Positions 1 through 9,640 of a stretch of DNA of 64,000 bases are shown here, piece by piece. The translations under genes were made by a program, and so were the position numbers. The number at the start of each line of letters is the position of its first letter. Positions within the stretch are counted from its first letter, which is position 1. The DNA is from an uncultured Gemmiger sp. GTDB taxonomy: Bacteria; Bacillota; Clostridia; Oscillospirales; Ruminococcaceae. The notes beneath the pieces are model-generated. The model saw nothing but the letters and a program-made list of their open reading frames with translations, had not been told where the DNA came from and did not search any database. The stretch covers positions 98,316-162,315 of the forward strand of contig CALXHT010000043.1 in the NCBI GenBank assembly GCA_944388215.1, in the 5' to 3' direction.

Positions 1-298
1 CGTGGGTATCGTAACCAGGCACATAGGGGGCCTGGAAACCGGACATGTTCTTATACCGGATGATGATATCCTTGATGATTTTGTTGAGCGCGGTGCCCAT
101 GTGAATGCTGCCGTTGGCATACGGAGGGCCATCGTGCAGGATATAACGGGGTTTGCCCTCGTTGTTGCGGATCATCTGCTCATAGACATGGTTCTGCTCC
201 CAGTCCTCAAGCATTTTTGGCTCTTTCTTGGGCAGACCGGCCCGCATCTCAAAGGGCGTCTGCATCTTGTGGATGGTGTCATTATAATTCTGCGGCAA
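1..298 (-). CDS. ileS: Isoleucyl-tRNA synthetase, N-terminal part (runs off window)
   Basis: Charges tRNA-Ile with isoleucine in the cytoplasm. The first 99 codons are present; the rest lies beyond base 1. The reading begins [11 protein letters not shown] and contains the class I synthetase signature [14 protein letters not shown] (the HIGH motif region), followed by [10 protein letters not shown] and PGYDTH, all typical of the IleRS N-terminus. I place the start at a TTG at 298-296, preceded by AGGA, because no ATG fits the conserved N-terminus. It lies 50 bp downstream of divIVA, the order sepF-ylmH-divIVA-ileS known from Bacillus and clostridia. No T-box leader fits in that 50 bp gap, so transcription probably comes from the upstream cluster. 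Confidence 0.93.
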   Translation of the reverse strand, partial: MPQNYNDTIHKMQTPFEMRAGLPKKEPKMLEDWEQNHVYEQMIRNNEGKPRYILHDGPPYANGSIHMGTALNKIIKDIIIRYKNMSGFQAPYVPGYDTH

Positions 299-348
299 GA
301 TTTCCTACTCTCCTCTATCAAGAAAAATTCTGTTCTGCCTCTGCAGGC

Positions 349-1278
349 TCAACTGTCAAAGTCTACGCCTTCAAAATTGTCAAACGCGGGAGAAGCAAGC
401 TCCTCCTGCGGTTCAGCAGCTGCCTTGGTCTTGCGGGAAGCGCGCTTCCCCGTGCTGGTTTTTCTGGTTTTCCTTGCAGGCTTTTCCACCGAAGGTTCAT
501 CATACAATCCCGCGCCGGGCTGGAACGGCAGATCATTCTGCTGCGGTGCCGGCTGGGTCGGGGCGGCAATTTCTTCCGGTTCCTCAGGATGGGGTGCAAT
601 GGCAAACTCCACCGTATCCACCTTTTCCGCCTCGGCAGCCGGAGTGCTCTGCGGTGCGTCGGCCGGCTCATAGTAGTGCGTCTCCTGCTGCGGTGCACTG
701 GCTTCCGGCTGAGGCACAGTCTGCGCCGGCTGCGCGGGCTCCGTGTAGGCGGGTTCCGCCGGAGCACTCTGTACCGGTTCCGCTGCCGGCTTGTCCGGCT
801 CGGCCGGAGCCGGCTCCTCCTCTTCGGGCTTTCTGTATTCCGGCAGCTTGCTGATGAGGTTGATGTGCTTGCGGTACATCTCCATCAGCGAACGCTTGAA
901 ACTGTCCGCCTCACTTTTCAGCGTGACGATCTCCTGCTTGGCCAGTTCCACATCGTCACGGGCACGCTGTTCCCGGTCCTCCGCCTTCATGTTGGCAGCG
1001 CGAATAATCTCCGCTGCCTTCTGCTTGGCTTCACGGATCACATTCTCGCCCAGACGCTGGGCGTTGATCATCGTGGTGCGGAGCGTGTCTTCCTCGGCAC
1101 GGTACTGATCAATGCGCTGCGCAAGCACCACCAGTTTTTTCTGCAAATCGTCGTTCTTGGCCGACAATTCTTCCATGCTTTCCGCAACCTGTTTGAGATA
1201 ATCATCCACGTCATCGCAGCGATAGCCGCGCATAGACTTTTCAAATGTTACGCGGCGGACATCCTCAGAAGATATCAT
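349..1278 (-). CDS. divIVA: DivIVA-family cell division/polarity protein
   Basis: Coiled-coil protein that binds negatively curved membrane at septa and poles and recruits division or wall-synthesis partners. The N-terminus MISSEDVRRVTFEKSMRGY..DDVDDYLKQ is the DivIVA lipid-binding domain; residues about 30-150 are heptad-rich coiled coil. From about 155 to the end there is a long low-complexity tail rich in Pro, Ala, Glu and Gln, ending in a basic stretch (about residues 270-290) and an acidic end. At 309 aa it is much longer than the 160-aa Bacillus protein, the extra length being the tail. The start at 1278 has AGGAGG six bases upstream; the open frame continues further upstream without a ribosome site. 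Its position between ylmH and ileS supports the call. Confidence 0.9.
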   Translation of the reverse strand: MISSEDVRRVTFEKSMRGYRCDDVDDYLKQVAESMEELSAKNDDLQKKLVVLAQRIDQYRAEEDTLRTTMINAQRLGENVIREAKQKAAEIIRAANMKAEDREQRARDDVELAKQEIVTLKSEADSFKRSLMEMYRKHINLISKLPEYRKPEEEEPAPAEPDKPAAEPVQSAPAEPAYTEPAQPAQTVPQPEASAPQQETHYYEPADAPQSTPAAEAEKVDTVEFAIAPHPEEPEEIAAPTQPAPQQNDLPFQPGAGLYDEPSVEKPARKTRKTSTGKRASRKTKAAAEPQEELASPAFDNFEGVDFDS

Positions 1279-1338
1279 GATTTTCCTCCTGTTTTCGGAC
1301 TTTCCGGGGTCAGCGATCTGCCAAAAGCGTTGCACGCT

Positions 1339-2148
1339 TCAATACTGAAAGAAGGATATAAACACGCGGTCTTTCCGGCTTTTTCCGCCGATTTCGGCCA
1401 GCTGGTAACGGCCCACACCGCGCACCGTAAAGATATCGCGGGCGTAAACGGTCTCATGGGCAGCCCGCAGCGGCAGATGGTTGATTTCCACCCGCCCCGC
1501 TGCAATATAGTCTGCGGCTCTGGTGCGGGAGGTATGCATCATCGCGGCCAGCACAGCATCCGCCCGCAGGGAAGATACCGTTGCTTCCTTAAGTTCTCTC
1601 TCTATTCCCTGCTCCAGGTGCGGGGGAAGCTGATTACAGGTCTCCACCCGCACAGGACAGTGCCCTGCACTGGATAATTCGGAGGCAATGAATTCCTGCT
1701 TGTCAGCCAGCACCACCGCATAGAAGATTTTCGGATCCTCCGGATCGGCCAGAAGGTCGCCGATACAGACACGGTCCAGCCCCAGCCCCAGAATGGAACC
1801 CAGGTAGTCCCGATGCCCTGGCAGTCTGTCCCCTCCGGCACCCATTGCTGTCATACGAAGATACGCTACAGGCTCTTCCTGCCAGCTTTCCGGCGGTTCC
1901 AGGCAAAGCACCTTTCGTTCGGCGCCGGCATAGCCTCCCCAGAATCGTATTGCCGCAAAATCTGCTTTGTGACAGGCGGCTTTTGCCAGATCCTGCTCCC
2001 GGTCCGACAGGAAACCCATGTAACGGGGAATACCCCGCTCCCGGGCCACCCGGCACAGCTCTTCCACCCGGCGCATCAGCCGCCGTTCTTCATCGCTCTG
2101 CGGAGGTATGAATCCCCGCGCGGCCGGCAGATCAGAAGAATACGCCAT
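1339..2148 (-). CDS. ylmH: YlmH-like RNA-binding protein with S4 domain
   Basis: 269 aa. The central segment GHRDYLGSILGLGLDRVCIGDLL (given here in part) is the hallmark of the YlmH family, and the C-terminal 70 residues (from about 185, RADAVLAAMMHTSRTRAADYI) form an S4 RNA-binding domain. The family has been linked to rescue of stalled ribosomes and to division-gene clusters. The ATG at 2148 lies inside the end of sepF (17 bp overlap) with GGAG just upstream, so the two are translationally coupled. A ylmG homologue, which sits between sepF and ylmH in Bacillus, is absent here. Confidence 0.85.
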   Translation of the reverse strand: MAYSSDLPAARGFIPPQSDEERRLMRRVEELCRVARERGIPRYMGFLSDREQDLAKAACHKADFAAIRFWGGYAGAERKVLCLEPPESWQEEPVAYLRMTAMGAGGDRLPGHRDYLGSILGLGLDRVCIGDLLADPEDPKIFYAVVLADKQEFIASELSSAGHCPVRVETCNQLPPHLEQGIERELKEATVSSLRADAVLAAMMHTSRTRAADYIAAGRVEINHLPLRAAHETVYARDIFTVRGVGRYQLAEIGGKSRKDRVFISFFQY

Positions 2149-2581
2149 TATTCTCCAGTTCGTCGATCAAATCGCCCATAATATCCACATTGTAGGGCGT
2201 AATGATAAAGGTACTGGTGGCCACGCGTTTGATCTGTCCGTTGTTGGCATAGGCAACGCCGGACAGGAAATCGATCAGACGGCGGGAGACCTCCTTGCCG
2301 GTGGACTCCAGGTTCAAAACCACCGTACGCTTGGCGTTCAGCTGATCCGCAATCGTCGAGGCATCTTCAAACCGTTCCGGCTTCACCAGGACAACCTGCA
2401 GCTGGGTGGTTGCGTTGATGTTGACCACTTTGTTGCTATGCTGTTTGACCTCAGCCTGAGAATAATTCTGTGCGGCAGCACCCTGGCCGCCGGCAAAAAT
2501 TTCGTCTTCGGTATCGTCGATATATGAATCCCCTTCCGGGTCGATTCCCAGCTTACTCTTCAAACTGTCAAACATAGACAT
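2132..2581 (-). CDS. sepF: Cell division protein SepF
   Basis: 149 aa. SepF is an FtsZ-binding protein that anchors the Z-ring to the membrane. The N-terminal MSMFDSLKSKLGI is an amphipathic membrane-binding helix, then comes an acidic linker (residues 17-55) and the SepF core with VVLVKPERFEDA, RTVVLNLES and RLIDFLSGVAYA. Length is normal for the family. AGGAGT lies 8 bases before the ATG. A strong promoter (2652-2680) and a leader hairpin precede it, so sepF is likely the first gene of the sepF-ylmH-divIVA-ileS transcript. Confidence 0.93.
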   Translation of the reverse strand: MSMFDSLKSKLGIDPEGDSYIDDTEDEIFAGGQGAAAQNYSQAEVKQHSNKVVNINATTQLQVVLVKPERFEDASTIADQLNAKRTVVLNLESTGKEVSRRLIDFLSGVAYANNGQIKRVATSTFIITPYNVDIMGDLIDELENNGVFF

Positions 2582-2603
2582 CGTCGTTACTCCTTTGATC
2601 GAA

Positions 2604-2625
2604 CCTGCACCCTAGAAAGTGCAGG
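2604..2625 (-). other. Leader hairpin before sepF
   Basis: Perfect 7-bp inverted repeat CCTGCAC/GTGCAGG with an 8-base loop in the sepF 5' leader, ending about 10 bases before the ribosome site. No U-run follows, so it is not a classic terminator. It may affect mRNA stability or translation (inference). Confidence 0.45.
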
Positions 2626-2651
2626 AACTGTTACAGCGATATACATTAAGC

Positions 2652-2680
2652 ATTATCTTCTTTTTTATGGGAATTGTCAA
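2652..2680 (-). promoter_or_regulatory. SigA-type promoter for sepF cluster
   Basis: TTGACA (2680-2675) and GATAAT (2657-2652) with a 17-bp spacer, on the minus strand, about 70 bp upstream of sepF. Near-consensus housekeeping promoter. Confidence 0.85.
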
Positions 2681-2702
2681 TATCAAACGGTCAGTTTCTG
2701 TG

Positions 2703-3929
2703 CTACAACAGCTTGCCGTCCTGCAGATTGGTTCCCTGCACAATGACTTCATCATACAGGCGTACCTCATTGTCCGTGCCGATGGCACCGTTGCCGGGAA
2801 TCAGGATGTAGTTATCATCCTCATACAGCGTCGTAATCTTCAGGAAACGCTGCAGATTTCCATATTTAACATACACGCCCCGCGCACCGTCCACAATATG
2901 CAGGGCCTCCTTGTTGATCCGGATTCCCTCATACGTCTTTATGTCAATCTGAGCGGTTTCCTGACCGAAGCTCAGAATTTCCGCATTGATGGTCTGGCAT
3001 TCAAACACCAGTTTGGCCACGCCGGACGCTTCGTCCGAAGTGACTTCCACAAGTGTCGCCGCCAGGGGCGTATTCTGCTTGCCCGGAACGCTGATCTTCA
3101 CCGAGGTAATACCATCAAACCGTTCCGCCGTCTCCAGGTCACAGACGGCATAAAAACGCCAGCTGAATCCCGTTGCAATCTGACCGGCACATCCGGTATC
3201 CCTGGCCGGGAATCCCGCTTCCAGCATCTGCTGCAATTCGGTGGGCGATGCGCTGTCCAAGGAATTCTGATCCGTCACAATGGGAGACATCGCCTCTGTA
3301 CTGCTGAAATATCCGTTGGTGGATGCTGTGATTGTCTGCAGCGTGCCAAGCTGCGCATTGATCTCATCGTACTCGGCCTGCAAGGTGCTGATCGTCTGGG
3401 AGAAATTTCCTGTCTGCCCGGTGCTCACCTGCAACCGGTTCTGGGCAAGCAGGAAGTCATCCTCAGCATCGGTAATGCCGCTGTACTCTGCCGTATCCAG
3501 TTTGTCCAGCAGGTTATACAGCGCCTGCCGCGTCTGATTGGTCAGCACGGAAAGATCACTGCCGGTGGAGTTTTCCGACTTACTCAGCAGATCGATGGTT
3601 CTGCCCAGACGGTCCAGCCGTTCCCGCAAAAGCCCCTGTGAATCATCGGTATAACATTCGGCCACCACCGTGCCGTTGCTCACACGCTCTCCGTCCTTTA
3701 CCAGATACCCAAGATTGCCGCTGCCCTCCACCGGCACGGTGGCAAAGGAGACCACACCGTCCAGCGTCACACTGTCCGCCATGGTGTAGGCGATGGCCGT
3801 TTCCGTTTTATAGGATTGATGAAAGATCACAAAGCACTGCAGGATCACATACAGGGAAACCAGCGCCAGCAGCGCAAGACTGATACCTTTTGCAACACGG
3901 CCCGCCGTGTGTACCTTTTTGGATTCCAT
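2703..3929 (-). CDS. HlyD-like membrane-anchored protein
   Basis: 408 aa. One N-terminal membrane segment (about residues 13-35) follows a short cytoplasmic start, then an extracellular part. Residues about 50-95 resemble a biotinyl-lipoyl-like hairpin domain (VKDGERVSNGTVVAECY), residues about 100-205 are coiled coil interrupted by a Ser/Thr-rich stretch, and the C-terminal part is beta-rich with a KTYEGIRINKEALH...GVYVK segment typical of HlyD/RND adaptor proteins. It follows miaA by 23 bp and appears to end the mut operon. No ABC or RND transporter lies beside it, so its partner is unknown. The location just before the sepF cluster suggests, but does not prove, a cell-envelope or division role. 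Confidence 0.7.
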   Translation of the reverse strand: MESKKVHTAGRVAKGISLALLALVSLYVILQCFVIFHQSYKTETAIAYTMADSVTLDGVVSFATVPVEGSGNLGYLVKDGERVSNGTVVAECYTDDSQGLLRERLDRLGRTIDLLSKSENSTGSDLSVLTNQTRQALYNLLDKLDTAEYSGITDAEDDFLLAQNRLQVSTGQTGNFSQTISTLQAEYDEINAQLGTLQTITASTNGYFSSTEAMSPIVTDQNSLDSASPTELQQMLEAGFPARDTGCAGQIATGFSWRFYAVCDLETAERFDGITSVKISVPGKQNTPLAATLVEVTSDEASGVAKLVFECQTINAEILSFGQETAQIDIKTYEGIRINKEALHIVDGARGVYVKYGNLQRFLKITTLYEDDNYILIPGNGAIGTDNEVRLYDEVIVQGTNLQDGKLL

Positions 3930-3952
3930 GCAGTCCTTGCCTCCTTCCCCGC

Positions 3953-4897
3953 TCAGTTCTGCAAAAAGTCCTGGATCAGTTCGGCAGCACGCCCGAAAGC
4001 GTCCTCCTCATCCACATACAGCCACCGGGCATCATTCTGGTGGCGGAACCAGGTAAGCTGCCGCTTGGCATACCGGCGGGTCGCCTGCTTCAGAGCAGCT
4101 GTACAGGCCGCCAGTGACTGGGTTCCTTCAAAGTAAGGGAAGAACTCTTTGTAACCGATGGCCTGTGCCGCCGTCCGGTACTCCGCCTTATGAAGCCAGA
4201 CCGTTTCGGCCTCCCCCAGGATTCCCTGTTCCAACATTTTGTCCACCCGCAGATCAATCCGCCGGTAAAGTTCCGCGCGGTCCCGGTAGGTCAGACAAAG
4301 GCAAAGCGAACGGTAGGGCGGCGTTTCCGGTCTGGACTGCCGCTGTTCCTCACTCATTTTCCGCCCGGTAAGCCGGAACACTTCCAGCGCACGAATGACA
4401 CGCGGCAGATTATTGGGATGAACCTTGGCAGCATATTCCGGGTCGATCTGGCGCAGACGCTCATACAGCGCCTGTGCCCCCTGTTCCTCCGCTTCCTGCT
4501 GCAATTCTTCCCGGAGTTCCGGGTCTGACCGCTGCGGTGCAAAGGCAATGCCATGCAAAAGGCTGGTGATATACAGTCCCGTGCCCCCCACCACCAGTGG
4601 CAGATGTCCACGGCCGGTAATCTGTGGAATGAGCCCCGCTGCCATCTCCACGAACTCAGCCACGCTGTACGGTTCTTCCGGGTTCAGGAAATCCAACAGG
4701 TGATGGCACACACCCGCACGTTCCTCTTCGGTAGCCTTCGCCGTACCAACAGAAAGACCGCGGTATACCTGCATGGAGTCGGCATTGATGACCTCACCGT
4801 TGAACTGACGCGCCAGCGCCACAGAGAGGGCCGTTTTCCCGGTAGCCGTCGGTCCTCCGATGGCCACCACACGGGGACGATCATACAAGGCGTCCAA
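3953..4897 (-). CDS. miaA: tRNA dimethylallyltransferase MiaA
   Basis: Adds a dimethylallyl group to N6 of A37 in tRNAs reading codons that start with U; MiaB then methylthiolates the product. The P-loop GGPTATGKT is at residues 14-22, followed by INADSMQVYRGLSVGTAK, HHLLDF and GGTGLYI, all diagnostic of MiaA. 314 aa is the usual length. The ATG at 4897 lies within the end of mutL (17 bp overlap). Being in one operon with miaB places both steps of the same modification pathway together. Confidence 0.96.
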   Translation of the reverse strand: MDALYDRPRVVAIGGPTATGKTALSVALARQFNGEVINADSMQVYRGLSVGTAKATEEERAGVCHHLLDFLNPEEPYSVAEFVEMAAGLIPQITGRGHLPLVVGGTGLYITSLLHGIAFAPQRSDPELREELQQEAEEQGAQALYERLRQIDPEYAAKVHPNNLPRVIRALEVFRLTGRKMSEEQRQSRPETPPYRSLCLCLTYRDRAELYRRIDLRVDKMLEQGILGEAETVWLHKAEYRTAAQAIGYKEFFPYFEGTQSLAACTAALKQATRRYAKRQLTWFRHQNDARWLYVDEEDAFGRAAELIQDFLQN

Positions 4898-6959
4898 ACT
4901 GTTTTTCCAGCTCCTTCCGGGTGATCTTCAGCACGCAGGGCCGCCCGTGGGGGCAGAACGGTGGGATTGCCCCTTCCAGGATCTGTTGTGCCAATGCCAG
5001 CATCTCTGCATTGCTGGTCCGGTCCCCCGCCTTGATGGCTGCACGGCAGGCGATGGAATGCAGTACCCACTCGGTCTTTTCCCGCAGGGCATCATGGCTG
5101 CCATCCACAAAGCGGGCTGCCAGTTCCACCACCATGTCTTCCACATCATCCACCTGCACGTCCGCAGGAACCGCCCGGACCATCACGGTGGAGCCGCCGA
5201 AGTCCTCCACTTCCAGGCCGGCATCGTTGAGCATCTCTGCATTCTGCAGCAGGGCCTGCTTTTCCGCAGCCGTCAGATTGACCTGCACCGGCACCAGCAG
5301 CATCTGCGCCGGTACATGGCCGTAATCCTTGGCCAGCTTCTCAAACAGAATGCGCTCGTGGGCGGCATGCTTGTCAATGAGGCACAGTTCCCCTTCCCGC
5401 TCGGTGATAATGTAGGTTTTAAACACTTCCCCCACCAGACGAAGAGGCTGCGGCGCAGGGGGCACCATGGTGGTCTGCTCCGGCGGTTCCTGTTCCCGGG
5501 GTAAAGCGCTCAATGCCCGCATCGTCTGCTGCTCCGGCTGCGGCGCGGGAGGCTCCGGCGGTTCCCGGTGGGCTTCCACACTCGGAATAGCCTCCGGGTT
5601 CTTCGGTTCTGCTACGGTGGACGCAGGCTTTTCCTCCGGCAAATCCGGCAGAATATCCAGCACCGTCTCCTGTTGTTCCGTTGTGGGACGATAGGAGGTT
5701 TCTGTCGTTCTGACCGGCGCAACCGAAGGAGCCTGATAACGGGGCGCCGGAGACTCCACCGACACAATTCCCGGCAGCGGACGGGCCGGGACCGGTTCCG
5801 TCAACCGGTTCAGCGCCCGGTATTCCGCCGCCGAAAGGGTGGTAAACCGGGATTTTTCCGGCGTGACAGGGCGCGCCACTGTCACTACAGGTTCTGCTGC
5901 CTTTTCGGTCGGCGCAGTTTTTCCGGCCGGTGCTTCCTGGGACGACATTTCAAAGCGGCACTCACCGCTGCCCGGCGTGGTCAGCGCCATGCGTACAGCA
6001 CGGTAGACCGCGTCAAAGACATCGCTCTCCCGGGCGAACCGGATTTCCGTCTTGGCGGGATGAACGTTGACATCTACCAGATCGGCGGGCATCTCCAGCA
6101 TCAGAACCGCCCCAGGAAATTTTCCCTGCATCATGGTGCCCTTATAAGCGTTTTCCAGCGCAGCCATCATGGTACGGTTCTTGACATACCGGCCGTTCAC
6201 GAAGAAATGCTGCGTGCCGCGGCTGGCACGGCAGGCACGCGGCGGGGTAATCAGTCCCTTGATGTGATACACACCGCTGCCGCCGTCCACCGGCAGCAGA
6301 TCCCGGGCAAACTCCCGGCCCATCACCGCATACACGGCGCTGCGCAGTTCCCCATCCCCGGGGGTCATGAACTGCTGTTTGCCCTCCCTGATGAAGCGAA
6401 AGCTGATTTCCGGGTGGGACAGCGCCGCATGCAGCACCGTTTCCGCCACGTAGGTGCCCTCGCTGGCATCCTTTTTGAGGAACTTCATCCGGGCGGGGGT
6501 ATTATAAAAGAGTTCATTCACCGTGATGGTCGTGCCCACCGGGCGCGCCCCCGGCTCCATGCCCTGCGGTTCGCCACCCGCAATACGGTAACAGCAGGCA
6601 TATTCATCCTGCTCGGTGCGCGTCAGGACCTCCACCTTGGCCACACTGGCAATGGAAGCAAGTGCCTCGCCGCGGAATCCCAGCGTATGAATATGGCTGA
6701 GATCCTCCGCCGTGGCAATCTTGCTGGTGGCATGCCGGATAAACGCCTTGTCAATGTACTCAGCCTCAATGCCGCTGCCGTTATCCACAATCTGCAGCTG
6801 CGCAATGCCGCCGCGCACCGCCGACAGGGTAATCTGTGTAGCCCCCGCGTCGATGGAATTTTCCAGCAATTCCTTTGCAACCGACGCAGGGCGCTCCACG
6901 ACTTCCCCCGCCGCGATCAATTCGGCGGTATGTTTGTCCAGTACGCGGATTTCCGCCAT
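4881..6959 (-). CDS. mutL: DNA mismatch repair protein MutL
   Basis: GHKL ATPase and nicking endonuclease that acts after MutS. The N-terminal motifs are VVERPASVAKELLENSIDAG, DNGSG and TLGFRGEALASI. A Pro/Glu-rich linker covers about residues 350-510. The C-terminal domain carries DKHAAHERILFE (the endonuclease metal motif, usually DQHAxxERxxYE) and CPHGRP near the end, so this is the nuclease-bearing type found in organisms without MutH. I chose the ATG at 6959 because AGGTGA lies 5 bases upstream; a GTG at 6968 is in frame but sits on that ribosome site. mutS ends 15 bp upstream. Confidence 0.96.
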   Translation of the reverse strand: MAEIRVLDKHTAELIAAGEVVERPASVAKELLENSIDAGATQITLSAVRGGIAQLQIVDNGSGIEAEYIDKAFIRHATSKIATAEDLSHIHTLGFRGEALASIASVAKVEVLTRTEQDEYACCYRIAGGEPQGMEPGARPVGTTITVNELFYNTPARMKFLKKDASEGTYVAETVLHAALSHPEISFRFIREGKQQFMTPGDGELRSAVYAVMGREFARDLLPVDGGSGVYHIKGLITPPRACRASRGTQHFFVNGRYVKNRTMMAALENAYKGTMMQGKFPGAVLMLEMPADLVDVNVHPAKTEIRFARESDVFDAVYRAVRMALTTPGSGECRFEMSSQEAPAGKTAPTEKAAEPVVTVARPVTPEKSRFTTLSAAEYRALNRLTEPVPARPLPGIVSVESPAPRYQAPSVAPVRTTETSYRPTTEQQETVLDILPDLPEEKPASTVAEPKNPEAIPSVEAHREPPEPPAPQPEQQTMRALSALPREQEPPEQTTMVPPAPQPLRLVGEVFKTYIITEREGELCLIDKHAAHERILFEKLAKDYGHVPAQMLLVPVQVNLTAAEKQALLQNAEMLNDAGLEVEDFGGSTVMVRAVPADVQVDDVEDMVVELAARFVDGSHDALREKTEWVLHSIACRAAIKAGDRTSNAEMLALAQQILEGAIPPFCPHGRPCVLKITRKELEKQFGRLV

Positions 6960-6974
6960 GCCGTTCACCTGCCT

Positions 6975-9593
6975 TTAGTTTTTGTCCAATGCATTTTTCA
7001 GTTCATACAAGAAGTTTAGCGCTTCCAGCGGCGTCAGCGTTTCAATGTCAATGCTGTGCAGCTTGTCTACCACTTCGCTGGGCACTGCGGGATTGTTGTA
7101 GGCTTCCACCGTCTCAAAATCCAGCTGCATGCTCTGGTTGTGCCCCGGCGCACTGGCCTCCAGCTGCCGAAGTACCGCATGCGCGCGTTTGGTTACACTG
7201 GAAGGAAGTCCCGCCAGCTTGGCCACCTCAATACCATAACTGTCATCTGCCGGACCAGCCACGATGCGGCGCAGGAAGGTAATATCCTCGCCCCGTTTTT
7301 TCACGGCGATGTTATAATTCTTCACGCCGTAAATATCCTTGTCCATGCTGGTCAGTTCATGGTAGTGGGTGGCAAAAAGCGTTTTGCATCCGATGTTGTC
7401 ACAGATATATTCCACAACAGCCCGGGCAATGCTCATACCATCAAAGGTGGAAGTGCCCCGGCCGATCTCGTCGAGAATCACCAGACTGTTCTTGCTGGCA
7501 TGGCGCAGAATCTCCGCCACCTCGGTCATCTCCACCATAAAGGTGGACTGGCCTGCCGCCAGATCGTCCGAAGCGCCCACACGGGTAAAGATGGCATCCA
7601 CAACACCGATGTGCGCACTGGACGCCGGGACAAAGCAGCCGATCTGCGCCATCAGGGCAATCAGGGCATTCTGCCGCATATAGGTGGATTTACCGGCCAT
7701 ATTGGGGCCGGTGATCAGAAGCATACGGTTTTCCGCTTCATCCAGCAGGGTATCATTGGGCACAAACAGCGTTCCCTTGAGCATCTGCTCGATAACGGGA
7801 TGCCGCCCTTCCTTGATTTCCATGACGCCGCTCTGATCCACCACCGGCAGCACGTAGTTGTTCTGCAGCGCCACCTCGGCAAATCCGGCCAGCACATCCA
7901 GCTGGGCAACAGCCAGGGCCGTGCGTTGAATGCGCACAACCTGCGCCGAAATCTCTGCCAGAAGATCAGCAAAGAGCTGATGTTCCAGAACAAGAAGCCG
8001 TTCGTTGGCGCCCAGGATCTTGTTCTCCAGTTCTTTCAGTTCCGGAGTGATGTAGCGTTCCCCCGTTGTCAGCGTCTGCTTCCGGGTAAAGCTGTCGGGT
8101 ACCGAATCGGTATAGGAACGGCTGACCTCGATATAGTAGCCGAACACCTTGTTGAATCCGATTTTCAGCTTGGGGATGCCCGTCTCTTCCCGGAGCTTCG
8201 CTTCCAGGTTGGCAAGATATCCCTTGCCGCCGTGCATGATGTCCCGCAGCTCATCCACTTCACTGTTGTACCCGGCACGGATCGCACCGCCGTCCTTCAG
8301 CGTGGCCGGGGGATCATCCACCAGCGCAGCTGTAATTTTCTGCAGCAGATCATCCAGCGGGTCGATCTGATCAGCCAGCTGGGTCAGAAGGGACGCGCCG
8401 CAGGCCGCAGCCTGTGTCTTCACTTCTGGCAGACGGGCGCAGGTATCCCCCAGCGCTTTCACTTCCCGGGGCGTCGCCGAGCCATACAGGATGCGGGTGG
8501 TCAGGCGCTCGATATCGAACACATGGGACAGCGCTTCCTTCAAGTCAGCCCGGGCAATGTTCGCCGTATACAGCGCCTGCACGGCGGAAAGACGGGCATT
8601 GATGGCTTCGGCATCCACAAGTGGCTGCTCAATCCAGGAGCGCAGCAACCGCTTGCCCATGGATGTCTCGGTCTTGTCCAGTACCCAGAGCAGCGTGCCA
8701 CGCTTTTCCCGGCCGCGCATCGTTTCGGTGAGTTCCAGATTGGCCCGTGTCACCGGAGACAGACGCATATACTGCGCATCCGCATAGTTTTCCACGGTCT
8801 TGATCCGCTCCAGGCCATGCTTCTGCGTTTCCTGCAGATAGTTGAGCAGGGCCGCCACCGCGTAGGGTACCAGCGCATCTTCCTCATAGCCCAGCGAGGT
8901 TCGCCAGTCGGCGCCAAACTGCCCGGCCATGGTAGCCTCCATCAGGGAGTCCTTGTAGCAGGACTCCTCCCGCAGTTCCACCAGCGCATTGGTGTGCTGT
9001 TTGATATAGGCGGTCACATCCTTGAAATCCAGCATGGGCGGGCAGATCAGGATTTCACTGGGCATATAGCGACAGAGTTCCGTGATGATGGCACCGCCGA
9101 TCTTCTCGGCATTGAGTTCTGTCGCCCGGGCCTCGCCGGTGGAGATATCCGCAAAGCAGATGCCCGCGCGCCAGCGCCCGCGGCGCCGCTTGCAGTAGAT
9201 GCTGCAAAGATAGTTGTTCTTATCTTCCGCCAGCATGCTGCTCTCGATGACGGTGCCCGGCGTGACCACCCGGATGATGTCCCGCTTGACCAGTCCTTTG
9301 GCCAGCGCCGGGTCCTCCATCTGCTCACAGATTGCCACCTTGTAGCCCTTGGCGATCAGCCGGGCCACATAGGTCTCATAGGAGTGGAACGGGACACCGC
9401 ACATGGGTGCCCGCTCTTCTTTGCCGCAGCTTTTGCCGGTCAGGGTCAGTTCCAGTTCCCGTGAAGCCGTCAGGGCATCATCGTAAAACATCTCATAGAA
9501 ATCGCCGACACGGTAGAACAGAATCTCGTTGGGATGCTGTTTCTTGATCTCAAAATACTGCTTCATCATGGGCGATACTGCTTGTTCGGCCAT
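6975..9593 (-). CDS. mutS: DNA mismatch repair protein MutS
   Basis: Recognises mispairs and recruits MutL. The N-terminal domain has the mismatch-wedging motif FYRVGDFYEMF, the middle has lever and clamp regions, and the C-terminal ATPase has Walker A TGPNMAGKST (about residue 615), then Walker B LVILDEIGRGTSTFDG and ATHYHEL. 872 aa is normal for MutS1. AGGAG lies 8 bases before the ATG. No beta-clamp motif was searched for in detail. Confidence 0.97.
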   Translation of the reverse strand: MAEQAVSPMMKQYFEIKKQHPNEILFYRVGDFYEMFYDDALTASRELELTLTGKSCGKEERAPMCGVPFHSYETYVARLIAKGYKVAICEQMEDPALAKGLVKRDIIRVVTPGTVIESSMLAEDKNNYLCSIYCKRRRGRWRAGICFADISTGEARATELNAEKIGGAIITELCRYMPSEILICPPMLDFKDVTAYIKQHTNALVELREESCYKDSLMEATMAGQFGADWRTSLGYEEDALVPYAVAALLNYLQETQKHGLERIKTVENYADAQYMRLSPVTRANLELTETMRGREKRGTLLWVLDKTETSMGKRLLRSWIEQPLVDAEAINARLSAVQALYTANIARADLKEALSHVFDIERLTTRILYGSATPREVKALGDTCARLPEVKTQAAACGASLLTQLADQIDPLDDLLQKITAALVDDPPATLKDGGAIRAGYNSEVDELRDIMHGGKGYLANLEAKLREETGIPKLKIGFNKVFGYYIEVSRSYTDSVPDSFTRKQTLTTGERYITPELKELENKILGANERLLVLEHQLFADLLAEISAQVVRIQRTALAVAQLDVLAGFAEVALQNNYVLPVVDQSGVMEIKEGRHPVIEQMLKGTLFVPNDTLLDEAENRMLLITGPNMAGKSTYMRQNALIALMAQIGCFVPASSAHIGVVDAIFTRVGASDDLAAGQSTFMVEMTEVAEILRHASKNSLVILDEIGRGTSTFDGMSIARAVVEYICDNIGCKTLFATHYHELTSMDKDIYGVKNYNIAVKKRGEDITFLRRIVAGPADDSYGIEVAKLAGLPSSVTKRAHAVLRQLEASAPGHNQSMQLDFETVEAYNNPAVPSEVVDKLHSIDIETLTPLEALNFLYELKNALDKN

Positions 9594-9640
9594 GTTTCAC
9601 ACTCCTGTTATCTCTTATAAATCCTGGGTTTGGGTATTTT

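Noticed and set aside
299..348. T-box leader for ileS
   Set aside because: The gap is only 50 bp and has no T-box consensus or terminator.
1..673. Plus-strand open frame at the window start
   Set aside because: Antisense to ileS and divIVA; composition is that of a shadow frame.
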